Shown here: one piece after another, positions 1-7,127 of the stretch
Layout of the letters: every line of letters begins with the position of its first letter
Numbering within the stretch: the first letter of the stretch is position 1
Program-made: the position numbers and the translations under genes
Assembly (NCBI GenBank): GCA_900549295.1
Contig: URNG01000063.1
Coordinates: 1 to 17,791 of the forward strand
DNA length: 17,791 nt
Source: an uncultured Rhodocyclaceae bacterium
GTDB taxonomy: Bacteria > Pseudomonadota > Gammaproteobacteria > Burkholderiales > Rhodocyclaceae
Direction: 5' to 3'
Notes under the pieces: generated by a model
The model's input: the letters and a program-made list of their open reading frames with translations, nothing else
Told to the model about the DNA's origin: nothing
Database searches by the model: none

Positions 1-1
1 C

Positions 2-475
2 GCTTCCGCAGCCCCGGGGTGGGTCCCCCATAGCGGCGGGGAGCCGACGCCCGATTCGGCAGGCATTCCGCCTTTCCAGCTGCTGTGGCTCAATGCCGCC
101 GGGGCCGCCGTGCTGGCCGACCCGAGCGAGCCGCCGCCCGTTTTCGATCAGAGCAGCCGCCTGTGTCTGCGCTATCAGGGTCAGACCTATCTGGTCAGCG
201 CGCAATTGCCGGTTCTCAGCGCCGGGCGCGATCCGGGCTGCGGCATCCTGGTCGACGACCGTCGGGTGTCGCGCCAGCATGCCCGCATCGAGCGCCGCAG
301 CGACGGGTTTTATCTGGTGGATACCAGCACCAATGGCAGTTTCGTCAGCATACAGGGGCGTCAGGAAGCCCTGGTGCGCAAGCACGACGTATTGCTCGAA
401 GGCCGTGGCAGGATTTGCCTGGGCAGCACGATCAACGAGGGACGCTCGGAATGCCTGGAGTTCGAGCACCTCTGA
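2..475 (+). CDS. FHA domain protein, 3' part (5' end outside window)
   Basis: The reading frame is open from base 2 to a TGA at 473-475, giving 157 residues with no start needed inside the window; the GTG at 110 is probably internal. The visible part carries a forkhead-associated (FHA) domain: GRDPGCGI at about residues 75-82, SRQHARIERR at 90-99 and STNGSFV at 109-115. These are the family's phosphothreonine-binding Gly-Arg, Ser-x-x-His and Asn-Gly positions. FHA domains bind phosphothreonine peptides and work in kinase signalling or protein assembly. The segment before it (FQLLWLN) resembles the linker of betaproteobacterial proteins that join a class III nucleotide cyclase to a C-terminal FHA domain, so the missing N-terminus may be a cyclase; that is inference. 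The gene is convergent with hprK, with 71 bases between them. Confidence 0.8.
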   Translation, partial: ASAAPGWVPHSGGEPTPDSAGIPPFQLLWLNAAGAAVLADPSEPPPVFDQSSRLCLRYQGQTYLVSAQLPVLSAGRDPGCGILVDDRRVSRQHARIERRSDGFYLVDTSTNGSFVSIQGRQEALVRKHDVLLEGRGRICLGSTINEGRSECLEFEHL

Positions 476-485
476 GGGTGCTTCG

Positions 486-549
486 GTGCCTGCCGCTCAG
501 TTGAGTTGAATTCTGGCGCTGAGTTGGTGCCCTACGTGCCTGCCGCTCA
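486..549. repeat. 14-bp direct repeat flanking the hprK stop
   Basis: The 14-mer GTGCCTGCCGCTCA occurs at 486-499 and again at 536-549, exactly 50 bp apart. The second copy contains the hprK stop codon (TCA on the plus strand at 547-549). Both lie between the convergent FHA gene and hprK. I see no hairpin plus T-run here, so no terminator is called for either gene. The origin could be a small local duplication. Confidence 0.6.
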
Positions 550-1485
550 CTCCGTGCCTTCGTCCTGCATGCAGCGGGTTTGCCGGTCGATGAAATCCTG
601 CATCGAATCGATGCCACGAAACTGCAGGATGGTGTTGCGCACCGCCGCTTCCAGCAGTACGGCCAGGTTGCGGCCCGCCGCTACCGGAATCACGACTTTG
701 CGGATCGGCACGCCCAGCACATCCTGAGTTTGCGCGTCCAGCGGCAGTCGGGGTGCGTCTGCCGCGTTGTGCGGGCGTTGCAGATGGACGATGAGTTTCA
801 GGCGCATTTTGAGGCGCGAGGCGGTTTCACCGAAAATGGTGCGGATGTTGAGCAATCCCAGGCCGCGCACCTCGAGAAAGTCGCGCAGCATGCCGGGGCA
901 ACGCCCTTCTATCGTGCTGGGCGTGACCCGCGCCATTTCTACGACGTCGTCGGCGACCAGGCCATGGCCCCGGGAGATCAGTTCCAGCGCGAGTTCGGAT
1001 TTGCCGACGCCGGAGTCGCCCGTAATCAGCACGCCCATGCCCAGCACGTCCATGAACACGCCGTGCATGCTCACGGTGTCGGCCAGGGTTGCCGCAAGGT
1101 AAATGCGCAACTGGTCGATCACCGCCGAGCAATGCTTGGGGGAAAGAATCAGGGGCACGTTCGCGTCCAGGCAGGCTCTGACCATGAAATCGGGCGGCTT
1201 CAGGCCATCGGCAACGATCACCGCCGGCGTGCTGCCCGCCAGGAGTTCGTTGAACAACTGGGTGAAACGGCGCTCGCCGATGCGCATGGCCCACTCGTGC
1301 TCGGCCTGTCCTACGACCTGCAGGCGCTCGGGGTGAATGACGTTGATGTGGCCGATGACGTCTGCCCCGTAGGTGCTCACCGCCTTCAATTCGACATGGC
1401 GATCCGTGTGATGGCCGAAAAGCCAGTTCAATAACAGCGTTTCGCGGTTATCTTCGAACAGCCGGTGCAGTGAAAGCGTGCGCAC
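547..1485 (-). CDS. hprK: HPr kinase/phosphorylase
   Basis: This 312-residue protein matches HPr kinase/phosphorylase, which phosphorylates and dephosphorylates a serine of HPr and so links carbon and nitrogen supply to the phosphotransferase system in the cytoplasm. The N-terminal domain (about 1-130) is followed by the catalytic P-loop GDSGVGKS at 156-163, the upstream His141, the Asp pair at 179-180 (ADDVVE) and the family signature LEVRGLGLLNI at 204-214. The start is a GTG at 1485 giving VRTLSLHRLF, which aligns with the usual N-terminus of the family. It lies 8 bp after ptsN, so the two are probably cotranscribed. In proteobacteria HprK accompanies an incomplete, non-transporting PTS. 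Neither ptsH nor rapZ follows it here: the next gene is on the opposite strand. Confidence 0.95.
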   Translation of the reverse strand: MRTLSLHRLFEDNRETLLLNWLFGHHTDRHVELKAVSTYGADVIGHINVIHPERLQVVGQAEHEWAMRIGERRFTQLFNELLAGSTPAVIVADGLKPPDFMVRACLDANVPLILSPKHCSAVIDQLRIYLAATLADTVSMHGVFMDVLGMGVLITGDSGVGKSELALELISRGHGLVADDVVEMARVTPSTIEGRCPGMLRDFLEVRGLGLLNIRTIFGETASRLKMRLKLIVHLQRPHNAADAPRLPLDAQTQDVLGVPIRKVVIPVAAGRNLAVLLEAAVRNTILQFRGIDSMQDFIDRQTRCMQDEGTE

Positions 1486-1493
1486 GCGAGGTT

Positions 1494-1943
1494 TCAGTCC
1501 TGGCCAAACAGGGCGAGTACGGCGGGCACGTCGGCAGCGCCTTGCAGTTGTTCGCGGAAACCGCGGTCGGAAAAGCGCTGTGCCAGTTCGGAAAGAATCT
1601 GCAGGTGCTCTTCCGTGGCCTGTTCCGGCACCAGCAGCACGAACAGCAGGGTCACCGGTTTGCCGTCGGGCGAGTCGAAGGGAATCGGCGATTGCAGGCG
1701 GATCACCGCGCCTGCGGCCTGTTTGAGCCCCTTGATGCGGCCGTGAGGAATGGCGATGCCCTGCCCCAGGCCGGTGGAGCCCAGCTTTTCGCGGGCAAAG
1801 AGGCTATCGAAGATGGTGGCGCGCGGCATGCCGAGTTTTTGCTCGAAGAGCATGCCGGCATGTTCAAAGACGCGTTTTTTGCTGCTCGCTTCCAGATCCA
1901 GAAGAATCTGATCGGCAGACAGGATTTGGCTGATGGAATTCAT
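1494..1943 (-). CDS. ptsN: PTS IIA-like nitrogen regulatory protein (EIIA-Ntr)
   Basis: This 149-residue protein is a PtsN/EIIA-Ntr domain, the terminal phosphoacceptor of the nitrogen-related phosphotransferase system that regulates potassium transport and stress functions. The active-site histidine lies in GIAIPHGR at about residue 67, matching the family position, and the protein has the usual length. I chose the ATG at 1943 (MNSISQIL). An upstream in-frame ATG at 1967 would start inside the stem of the intrinsic terminator at 1956-1980, so it is unlikely to be used. No strong Shine-Dalgarno sequence is visible. hprK follows 8 bp downstream. The terminator between hpf and ptsN suggests that ptsN-hprK are expressed by read-through or from a promoter inside hpf or rpoN. 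Confidence 0.93.
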   Translation of the reverse strand: MNSISQILSADQILLDLEASSKKRVFEHAGMLFEQKLGMPRATIFDSLFAREKLGSTGLGQGIAIPHGRIKGLKQAAGAVIRLQSPIPFDSPDGKPVTLLFVLLVPEQATEEHLQILSELAQRFSDRGFREQLQGAADVPAVLALFGQD

Positions 1944-1955
1944 GGTGCAGAAAGC

Positions 1956-1980
1956 AAAAAACCGCACCAGTCGGTGCGGT
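1956..1980 (-). terminator. Intrinsic terminator between hpf and ptsN
   Basis: Read on the minus strand this is a 7-bp perfect GC-rich stem, CCGCACC and GGTGCGG (1979-1973 and 1968-1962), with the 4-base loop GACT. It is followed at once by six T residues (1961-1956). It starts 15 bases after the hpf stop and ends 12 bases before the ptsN ATG. The geometry is that of a rho-independent terminator for transcripts coming from hpf, possibly a partial one that lowers ptsN-hprK expression. Confidence 0.85.
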
Positions 1981-1994
1981 CAGTCACGAAAGAA

Positions 1995-2318
1995 TTACTC
2001 GTCGATGTGCTGCGCAGGTTTGTCGCCACGGCGATGATCCTGCATTTTCTGCTTGTATTTCTGCACCTGGCGGTCCAGTTTGTCGAACAAGGCGTCGATG
2101 GCGGCATACAGGTCGTCACCGGCTTCTTCGGCGTGAATATCCTTGCCCGGCACGTGTACGGTGACCTCTGCCTTCTGTTTCAGCTTTTCCACGGCAAGCA
2201 CCACGTTGACGCCGATGACTTTGTCAAAGTGGCGTACTACCGGATCCAGCTTGTTTTCCACATACTCGCGCAGGGCTGCCGTCACTTCGATGTGATGACC
2301 GCTGATTTGCAGATTCAT
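1995..2318 (-). CDS. hpf: Ribosome hibernation promoting factor (short form)
   Basis: This 107-residue protein is a short-form HPF/RaiA-family ribosome-associated factor. These bind the 30S decoding region in stationary phase or stress and promote 100S dimers or block translation. It begins MNLQISGHHIEVTAALREYV and contains the conserved beta-alpha region VHVPGKDIHAEEAGDDLYAAID followed by a basic helix with the sequence DRQVQKYKQK. It lacks the C-terminal dimerisation domain of long HPF. A good Shine-Dalgarno sequence (GAGGAG) precedes the ATG at 2318. It lies 15 bp downstream of rpoN, the usual proteobacterial neighbour, and is followed by an intrinsic terminator. Confidence 0.95.
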   Translation of the reverse strand: MNLQISGHHIEVTAALREYVENKLDPVVRHFDKVIGVNVVLAVEKLKQKAEVTVHVPGKDIHAEEAGDDLYAAIDALFDKLDRQVQKYKQKMQDHRRGDKPAQHIDE

Positions 2319-2333
2319 GTTTTTCTCCTCGTT

Positions 2334-3776
2334 CTACAGGGTCTTGCGTAAATTGGTCGGCGGGATATTAAGCGATTCGCGGTATTTGGCAACCGTCCGC
2401 CGCGCCACCACGATTCCCTGTTGGCCTAGTATTTCGGATATTTTGCTGTCCGACAAGGGCTTCTTGCTGCTCTCGTTTGAAATCAACTGCTTGATGAGCG
2501 CCCGCGTCGCGGTGGACGAACAGGCGCCGCCTGCCTCGGTCGCCACGTGGCTGCCGAAAAAATATTTCAGCTCGAAGATGCCGCGCGGCGTCGCCATGTA
2601 TTTCTGGTTGGTGACGCGCGAAATGGTGGATTCGTGCAGGTCAAGTTCTTCGGCGATTTCGCGCAGGATCAGCGGGCGCATGGCGATTTCGCCGTGCTCG
2701 AAGAACTGCCGCTGGCGCTCGACGATGGTCTGGCTGACGCGCAGGATCGTGTCGTAGCGTTGCTGCACGTTCTTGATCATCCAGCGCGCTTCCTGCAACT
2801 GCCCGCTCAGTTTGCCGTCGCCGCGCCGCTGCTTGCTCAGGATGTCGGCGTACATGCGGTTGATGCGCAGGCGGGGAAAGGCGTCGGGATTGGTGTAGGC
2901 CACCCACTGCCCCTTGAGTTTCTTCACCACCACGTCGGGCACGATGTAGCGGGTGTCGAGCGATGCGAATTCGGCGCCGGGGCGCGGATTGAGGCTGACG
3001 ATCAGTTCCTGCGCGGCCTTGATCGCCTCGTCCTTCTGCCGGGTCAGGCGGCGCAGGCGCATGAAATCGCGCGCCGCCAGCACTTCCAGGTGCTGATCGG
3101 TGATTTCCCTCGCCAGGGCGCAGGCCGGATCGTCGGCGCGCTCGCGCAGTTGCAGGAGCAGGCATTCGCGTAGATCGCGGGCGCCGACGCCGGCAGGGTC
3201 GAAATTCTGGAGTTGGCGCAGGGCGATTTCCAGTTCCTGCAACTCGATTTCGTAGGTTTCGGGCAGGCTGGCCAGCAGTTCTTCCAGCGGCGCGGACAGG
3301 TAGCCGTCGTCGTTCAGGGCTTCAATCAGAAAACGCACCAGACCGCGGTCGCGCTCGGTCAACTGCGTCAGCCCCAGTTGCCAGCCCAGATGCTCGCGCA
3401 GGCTGACGCTGCCGGCGTGCGTGTCCTGCGCTTCGCGGTCGTCGTCCTCGTCGCGCCCGGCGCCGGTGAAGGTGCCGGCGTCCTGCAGCCAGCGGTCGTC
3501 GTCGATGTCGGCCGGGGTCTCCGGCACCTGGCTCCGCTCATCCGGGACGGCCGCCTCCTTCTCGTTGCCGGAAGTCTCCGCCGCGCCAAATTCCTGGCTG
3601 GCCGGGTAAGCCATTTCCACCTCGTCGGCGCGTTCCAGCAGCGGGTTTTCCAGCAGCACGCGCTCGATTTCCTGCTCCATTTCGAGCGTGGACATCTGCA
3701 AGAGCTTGATCGCCTGCTGCAATTGCGGCGTCAGCGTCAGGCTTTGCGAGAGTTTGAGTTGCAGAACCGGTTTCAT
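2334..3776 (-). CDS. rpoN: RNA polymerase sigma-54 factor
   Basis: This 480-residue protein is sigma-54, which directs RNA polymerase to -24/-12 promoters that need enhancer-binding ATPases, for example for nitrogen, flagellar or envelope genes. Region I is clear at the N-terminus (KLSQSLTLTPQLQQAIKLLQ, residues 8-27). An acidic region II follows at about 50-120, rich in Asp and Glu, then the core-binding domain. The C-terminal DNA-binding domain has the helix-turn-helix segment HESTISRVTNQKY and the diagnostic RpoN box ARRTVAKYRE at 458-467. The length is normal and the gene looks intact. It sits 18 bp after lptB and 15 bp before hpf, the classic proteobacterial order. The ATG at 3776 has only a weak upstream Shine-Dalgarno sequence, so translation may be coupled to lptB. 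Confidence 0.97.
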   Translation of the reverse strand: MKPVLQLKLSQSLTLTPQLQQAIKLLQMSTLEMEQEIERVLLENPLLERADEVEMAYPASQEFGAAETSGNEKEAAVPDERSQVPETPADIDDDRWLQDAGTFTGAGRDEDDDREAQDTHAGSVSLREHLGWQLGLTQLTERDRGLVRFLIEALNDDGYLSAPLEELLASLPETYEIELQELEIALRQLQNFDPAGVGARDLRECLLLQLRERADDPACALAREITDQHLEVLAARDFMRLRRLTRQKDEAIKAAQELIVSLNPRPGAEFASLDTRYIVPDVVVKKLKGQWVAYTNPDAFPRLRINRMYADILSKQRRGDGKLSGQLQEARWMIKNVQQRYDTILRVSQTIVERQRQFFEHGEIAMRPLILREIAEELDLHESTISRVTNQKYMATPRGIFELKYFFGSHVATEAGGACSSTATRALIKQLISNESSKKPLSDSKISEILGQQGIVVARRTVAKYRESLNIPPTNLRKTL

Positions 3777-3794
3777 GCTGCCATCCGCCGCCCT

Positions 3795-4529
3795 TTACAG
3801 GCGGAAATTCTCGCCCAGGTAAACCTTGCGCACGCTCTCGTTGGCGATGATTTCGGTCGGCGTGCCGGAGGCCAGCACGTGACCGGCGTTGATGATGACC
3901 GCGTGGTCGCAGATGCCGAGCGTCTCGCGCACGTTGTGGTCGGTAATCAGAACGCCGATGCCGCGCTCCTTCAGGAAACGGATGATTTTCTGGATTTCCA
4001 GTACGGCGATGGGGTCCACCCCGGCAAACGGCTCGTCGAGCAGGATGAAGCGCGGGCTGGTCGCTAGGGCGCGGGCGATTTCCACGCGGCGGCGCTCGCC
4101 GCCGGAAAGCGCCGCCGCATTGACGTGGCGGATGTGGCCGATGTGCAGTTCTTCCAGCAGGCTTTCCAGGCGCGACTGCTGCTCGGCCAGCGGCAGATCC
4201 TGCAATTCGAGCACCGCCAGGATGTTTTCCTCGACGTTGAGCTTGCGGAACACCGAGGCTTCCTGCGGCAGATACGACAGGCCCTGCCGGGCGCGCGCGT
4301 GCATGGCCTGATGCGAGAGGCGGGCGTCGTCGATGTAGACCTCACCGGCATCCGCCGTGACCAGCCCGACCACCATGTAGAAGCAGGTGGTCTTGCCCGC
4401 GCCGTTGGGGCCGAGCAGGCCGACCACCTCGCCGGAGCGCACGCTGAAGGAAACGTCCTCGACCACCGTGCGCGACTTGTAGCTTTTTTTCAGGTTGTGG
4501 GCGGCAAGCGTTGCCGTCGTTTGCGTCAT
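3795..4529 (-). CDS. lptB: LPS export ABC transporter ATP-binding protein LptB
   Basis: This 244-residue ABC ATPase matches LptB, the cytoplasmic motor that with LptF/LptG extracts lipopolysaccharide from the inner membrane and pushes it along the LptC-LptA-LptD bridge. Visible motifs are Walker A GPNGAGKTT (40-48), a Q-loop glutamine at 89, signature LSGGE (141-145), Walker B FILLDEP (161-167) and H-loop His198. The LptB-type segment YLPQEASVFRKL is present. The ATG at 4529 is chosen because it overlaps the recX stop as ATGA and has a GAGAGGAAG ribosome site. A longer in-frame version from 4667 would add 46 residues that only overlap recX coding sequence. The usual upstream partners lptC and lptA are absent here; recX precedes instead. 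Confidence 0.95.
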   Translation of the reverse strand: MTQTTATLAAHNLKKSYKSRTVVEDVSFSVRSGEVVGLLGPNGAGKTTCFYMVVGLVTADAGEVYIDDARLSHQAMHARARQGLSYLPQEASVFRKLNVEENILAVLELQDLPLAEQQSRLESLLEELHIGHIRHVNAAALSGGERRRVEIARALATSPRFILLDEPFAGVDPIAVLEIQKIIRFLKERGIGVLITDHNVRETLGICDHAVIINAGHVLASGTPTEIIANESVRKVYLGENFRL

Positions 4530-4964
4530 GCTTCCTCTCCGTATTCTCCGCCATAGCGCAGGACTGCCTGTATGGCGGAACTCGAAAAGCCGCGATATTG
4601 CAGGAAACGCAACTGTTTGGCACGTTCCGCCGGGGTTTCGGGCAGGACGCCGAATTTTTTCTGCCACAAGGCGTGGCAGCGTCCGGTTTCATCGCCCGCA
4701 GCGGGCAGGGCGGCGGCGATGTCGGCATCGCTGATGCCGCGCTGGCGCAACTCCTGGCGCAGACGGCCATCGCCGTAGCGCGTCGCGCGCGCCGTCACGC
4801 GCTGGCTGGCGTAACGCTGGTCGGAGAGCAGGCGCTCACTTTCCAGACGGTCGAGAACGCCATCCACGGCTGCTTCGTTCTCGGCCAGCGGGCGCAGCTT
4901 GTCGCGCAACTCGGCCCGGCTGTACTCACGCCGGGCCAGACAAGCCAGTGCGCGCTGCTGCAAC

Positions 4965-4972
<8 letters not shown>
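4526..4972 (-). CDS. recX: RecA regulatory protein RecX
   Basis: This 148-residue protein is RecX, a modulator that caps or destabilises RecA filaments and restrains recombinase activity. The sequence is mostly helical with the tandem three-helix pattern of the family, including YSRAELRDKL, LESERLLSDQRYA and LRQELRQRGISDADI. Its ATG (4972) lies inside the recA coding end, with an 8-bp overlap, and its TGA overlaps the lptB ATG. That arrangement implies translational coupling from recA through recX to lptB. Length and position are typical of proteobacterial recX. Confidence 0.93.
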
Positions 4973-6005
<1,033 letters not shown>

Positions 6006-6100
6006 GGTATGACCTCAGAAAGTTGAGCGGATTATGGCACAGGGGCCGAAAATGGAACAAAAATTGCTGGTGCGAAGGAGGCTGGCGGGCAGTTGCTTCT

Positions 6101-6106
6101 TATAAT
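6101..6106 (+). promoter_or_regulatory. Possible -10 element for the divergent gene pair
   Basis: A perfect TATAAT on the plus strand lies 59 bases before the ATG at 6166. I find no convincing -35 hexamer at 16-18 bp upstream, so this is tentative. If it is used, the start site would be near 6113 and the LexA box would lie just downstream of it. Confidence 0.35.
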
Positions 6107-6126
6107 GACCGGCCCGACAGCAAAAC

Positions 6127-6144
6127 ACTGTACAACTATACAGT
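6127..6144. promoter_or_regulatory. LexA (SOS) box
   Basis: The sequence ACTGTACAACTATACAGT has the CTGT-N8-ACAG core (6128-6131 and 6140-6143) of the gammaproteobacterial/betaproteobacterial LexA operator. On the minus strand it matches 16 of 20 positions of the E. coli consensus. It overlaps the predicted recA -10. It also sits between a plus-strand TATAAT (6101-6106) and the small secreted-protein gene at 6166, so it could repress both directions. Confidence 0.88.
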
Positions 6145-6162
6145 ATTTCATTTGCGATACAA
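6135..6162 (-). promoter_or_regulatory. Predicted recA promoter
   Basis: On the minus strand TTGTAT (6162-6157) and TATAGT (6140-6135) are separated by 16 bp and resemble sigma-70 -35 and -10 boxes. The -10 lies inside the LexA box, so bound LexA would block polymerase. Transcription would start near 6128, giving a leader of roughly 120 bases before the recA ATG. Confidence 0.65.
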
Positions 6163-6165
6163 ACG

Positions 6166-6396
6166 ATGCGACTCACCTTCCGACCCGCCTTTCAAACCCT
6201 TGCCCTGCAAACCCTCTGCGTCCTGCTGTGCGCCGCTTTCTGTCAGACCGCCGCCGCCAAACCCGCTGCCTGGCACCTGTGGGCGAGCCGGGCCGACGGT
6301 CGCCTGATCTGCCGGCAGGTGTCGCCCGGCCCCGGCTGGCAACTGCTGCGCGGGCCTTACCGCGACGCCCGCTGCCAGCAGGCCGGGCAGCCGTGA
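6166..6396 (+). CDS. Small secreted protein of unknown function
   Basis: This 76-residue protein has a clear Sec signal peptide: a basic N-terminus, a hydrophobic stretch at about 10-26 and a probable cleavage after the Ala run ending at residue 31. The mature ~45 residues are rich in Trp, Gly and Arg. They keep two cysteines (C49 and C70) that could form a disulfide in the periplasm, and the segments DGRLICRQ and PGPGW followed by GPYRDARC. The pattern recalls short uncharacterised secreted betaproteobacterial proteins, but I cannot name the family or function. Its stop overlaps the GTG of rluA (GTGA), so the two are probably translated together. It is divergent from recA and lies just downstream of the LexA box. 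Confidence 0.75.
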   Translation: MRLTFRPAFQTLALQTLCVLLCAAFCQTAAAKPAAWHLWASRADGRLICRQVSPGPGWQLLRGPYRDARCQQAGQP

Positions 6397-7085
6397 GCCG
6401 CTACCAGCCGCCGCCCGACGCGTCGGAAGGTGTGCATGTGACCGACCCCACCGTGGTGGTGGAAAAGCCGGCCGGGCTGCTGTCCGTGCCGGGACGCGGG
6501 CCGGACAAGCAGGATTGCGCGATCCTGCGCCTGCAACGGGATTTCCCGGAAGCGCAGATCGCGCACCGCCTCGACATGTCCACCTCCGGCCTGCTCGTGG
6601 TGGCGCGCGGCGCGATCATGCAGCAGGCCATGTATCGGCTGTTCCGCGAGCGTGCCGTCAGCAAGCGCTACATCGCGGTGGTGGCCGGCCTGGTGGCGGA
6701 CGAGCGGGGCGAAATCGACCTGCCGCTCATCTGCGACTGGCCCAACCGGCCGCGCCAGATGGTGTGCCACGAACGAGGCAAGCCCTCACTCACCCGCTAT
6801 CGCGTGTTGCAGCGGGTGGAACCGGAGAATTCGCAGGAGAGTTATAGCGTCGTCGAACTGGAACCCATCACCGGCCGCTCGCACCAGTTGCGCGTGCATC
6901 TGGCCGCACTCGGCCATCCCATCCTGGGTGACGAACTCTACGCCGGCGCTGCTGCCGGCCGGGCAGCGCGCCTGCTGCTGCACGCCAGCGAAATCGCCTT
7001 CGCGCACCCGCAAAACGACAGCCCGCTACATTTTCATTGTCCGGCCCCATTTTTTCCCGTGGCGGGCGCGGCAATCCCCGTATAA
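6393..7085 (+). CDS. rluA: Dual-specificity 23S rRNA/tRNA pseudouridine synthase RluA
   Basis: This 230-residue protein is an RluA-type pseudouridine synthase. E. coli RluA makes pseudouridine at 23S rRNA position 746 and tRNA position 32. Diagnostic segments are EKPAGLLSVPGR (24-35), the catalytic HRLDMSTSG with Asp61 (58-66), LPLICDWPNRPRQMVC and ITGRSHQLRVHLAALGHPIL. The RluA-specific ICDWPNRP string distinguishes it from RluC/RluD, and there is no S4 domain. I chose the GTG at 6393, which overlaps the preceding stop and gives the family's normal length. A longer open frame extends to 6093 but would run through the promoter region and the secreted-protein gene. Confidence 0.93.
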   Translation: MSRYQPPPDASEGVHVTDPTVVVEKPAGLLSVPGRGPDKQDCAILRLQRDFPEAQIAHRLDMSTSGLLVVARGAIMQQAMYRLFRERAVSKRYIAVVAGLVADERGEIDLPLICDWPNRPRQMVCHERGKPSLTRYRVLQRVEPENSQESYSVVELEPITGRSHQLRVHLAALGHPILGDELYAGAAAGRAARLLLHASEIAFAHPQNDSPLHFHCPAPFFPVAGAAIPV

Positions 7086-7086
7086 T
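7081..7086 (+). promoter_or_regulatory. Possible -10 element for the symporter gene
   Basis: A perfect TATAAT overlaps the rluA stop codon and lies 41 bases before the ATG at 7128. No good -35 hexamer is visible, so this is a tentative call based on the hexamer and its position. Confidence 0.4.
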
Positions 7087-7127
7087 CGCCCGCGTTTTCA
7101 ACCCCTTGCCGCGAATTGCCCCGTGCC

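Noticed and set aside
476..546. Bidirectional terminator between the FHA gene and hprK
   Set aside because: No stable stem followed by a T-run on either strand; only the direct repeat is visible.
4530..4667. N-terminal extension of lptB by 46 residues
   Set aside because: It only covers recX coding sequence, is rich in Arg and Pro, has no family similarity, and the internal ATG at 4529 has a ribosome site and the ATGA overlap.
6081..6099. TGGC...TTGCTT resembling a sigma-54 promoter upstream of the small secreted-protein gene
   Set aside because: The distance between the GG and GC elements is one base shorter than the strict -24/-12 spacing, and the conserved AC after TGGC is missing.
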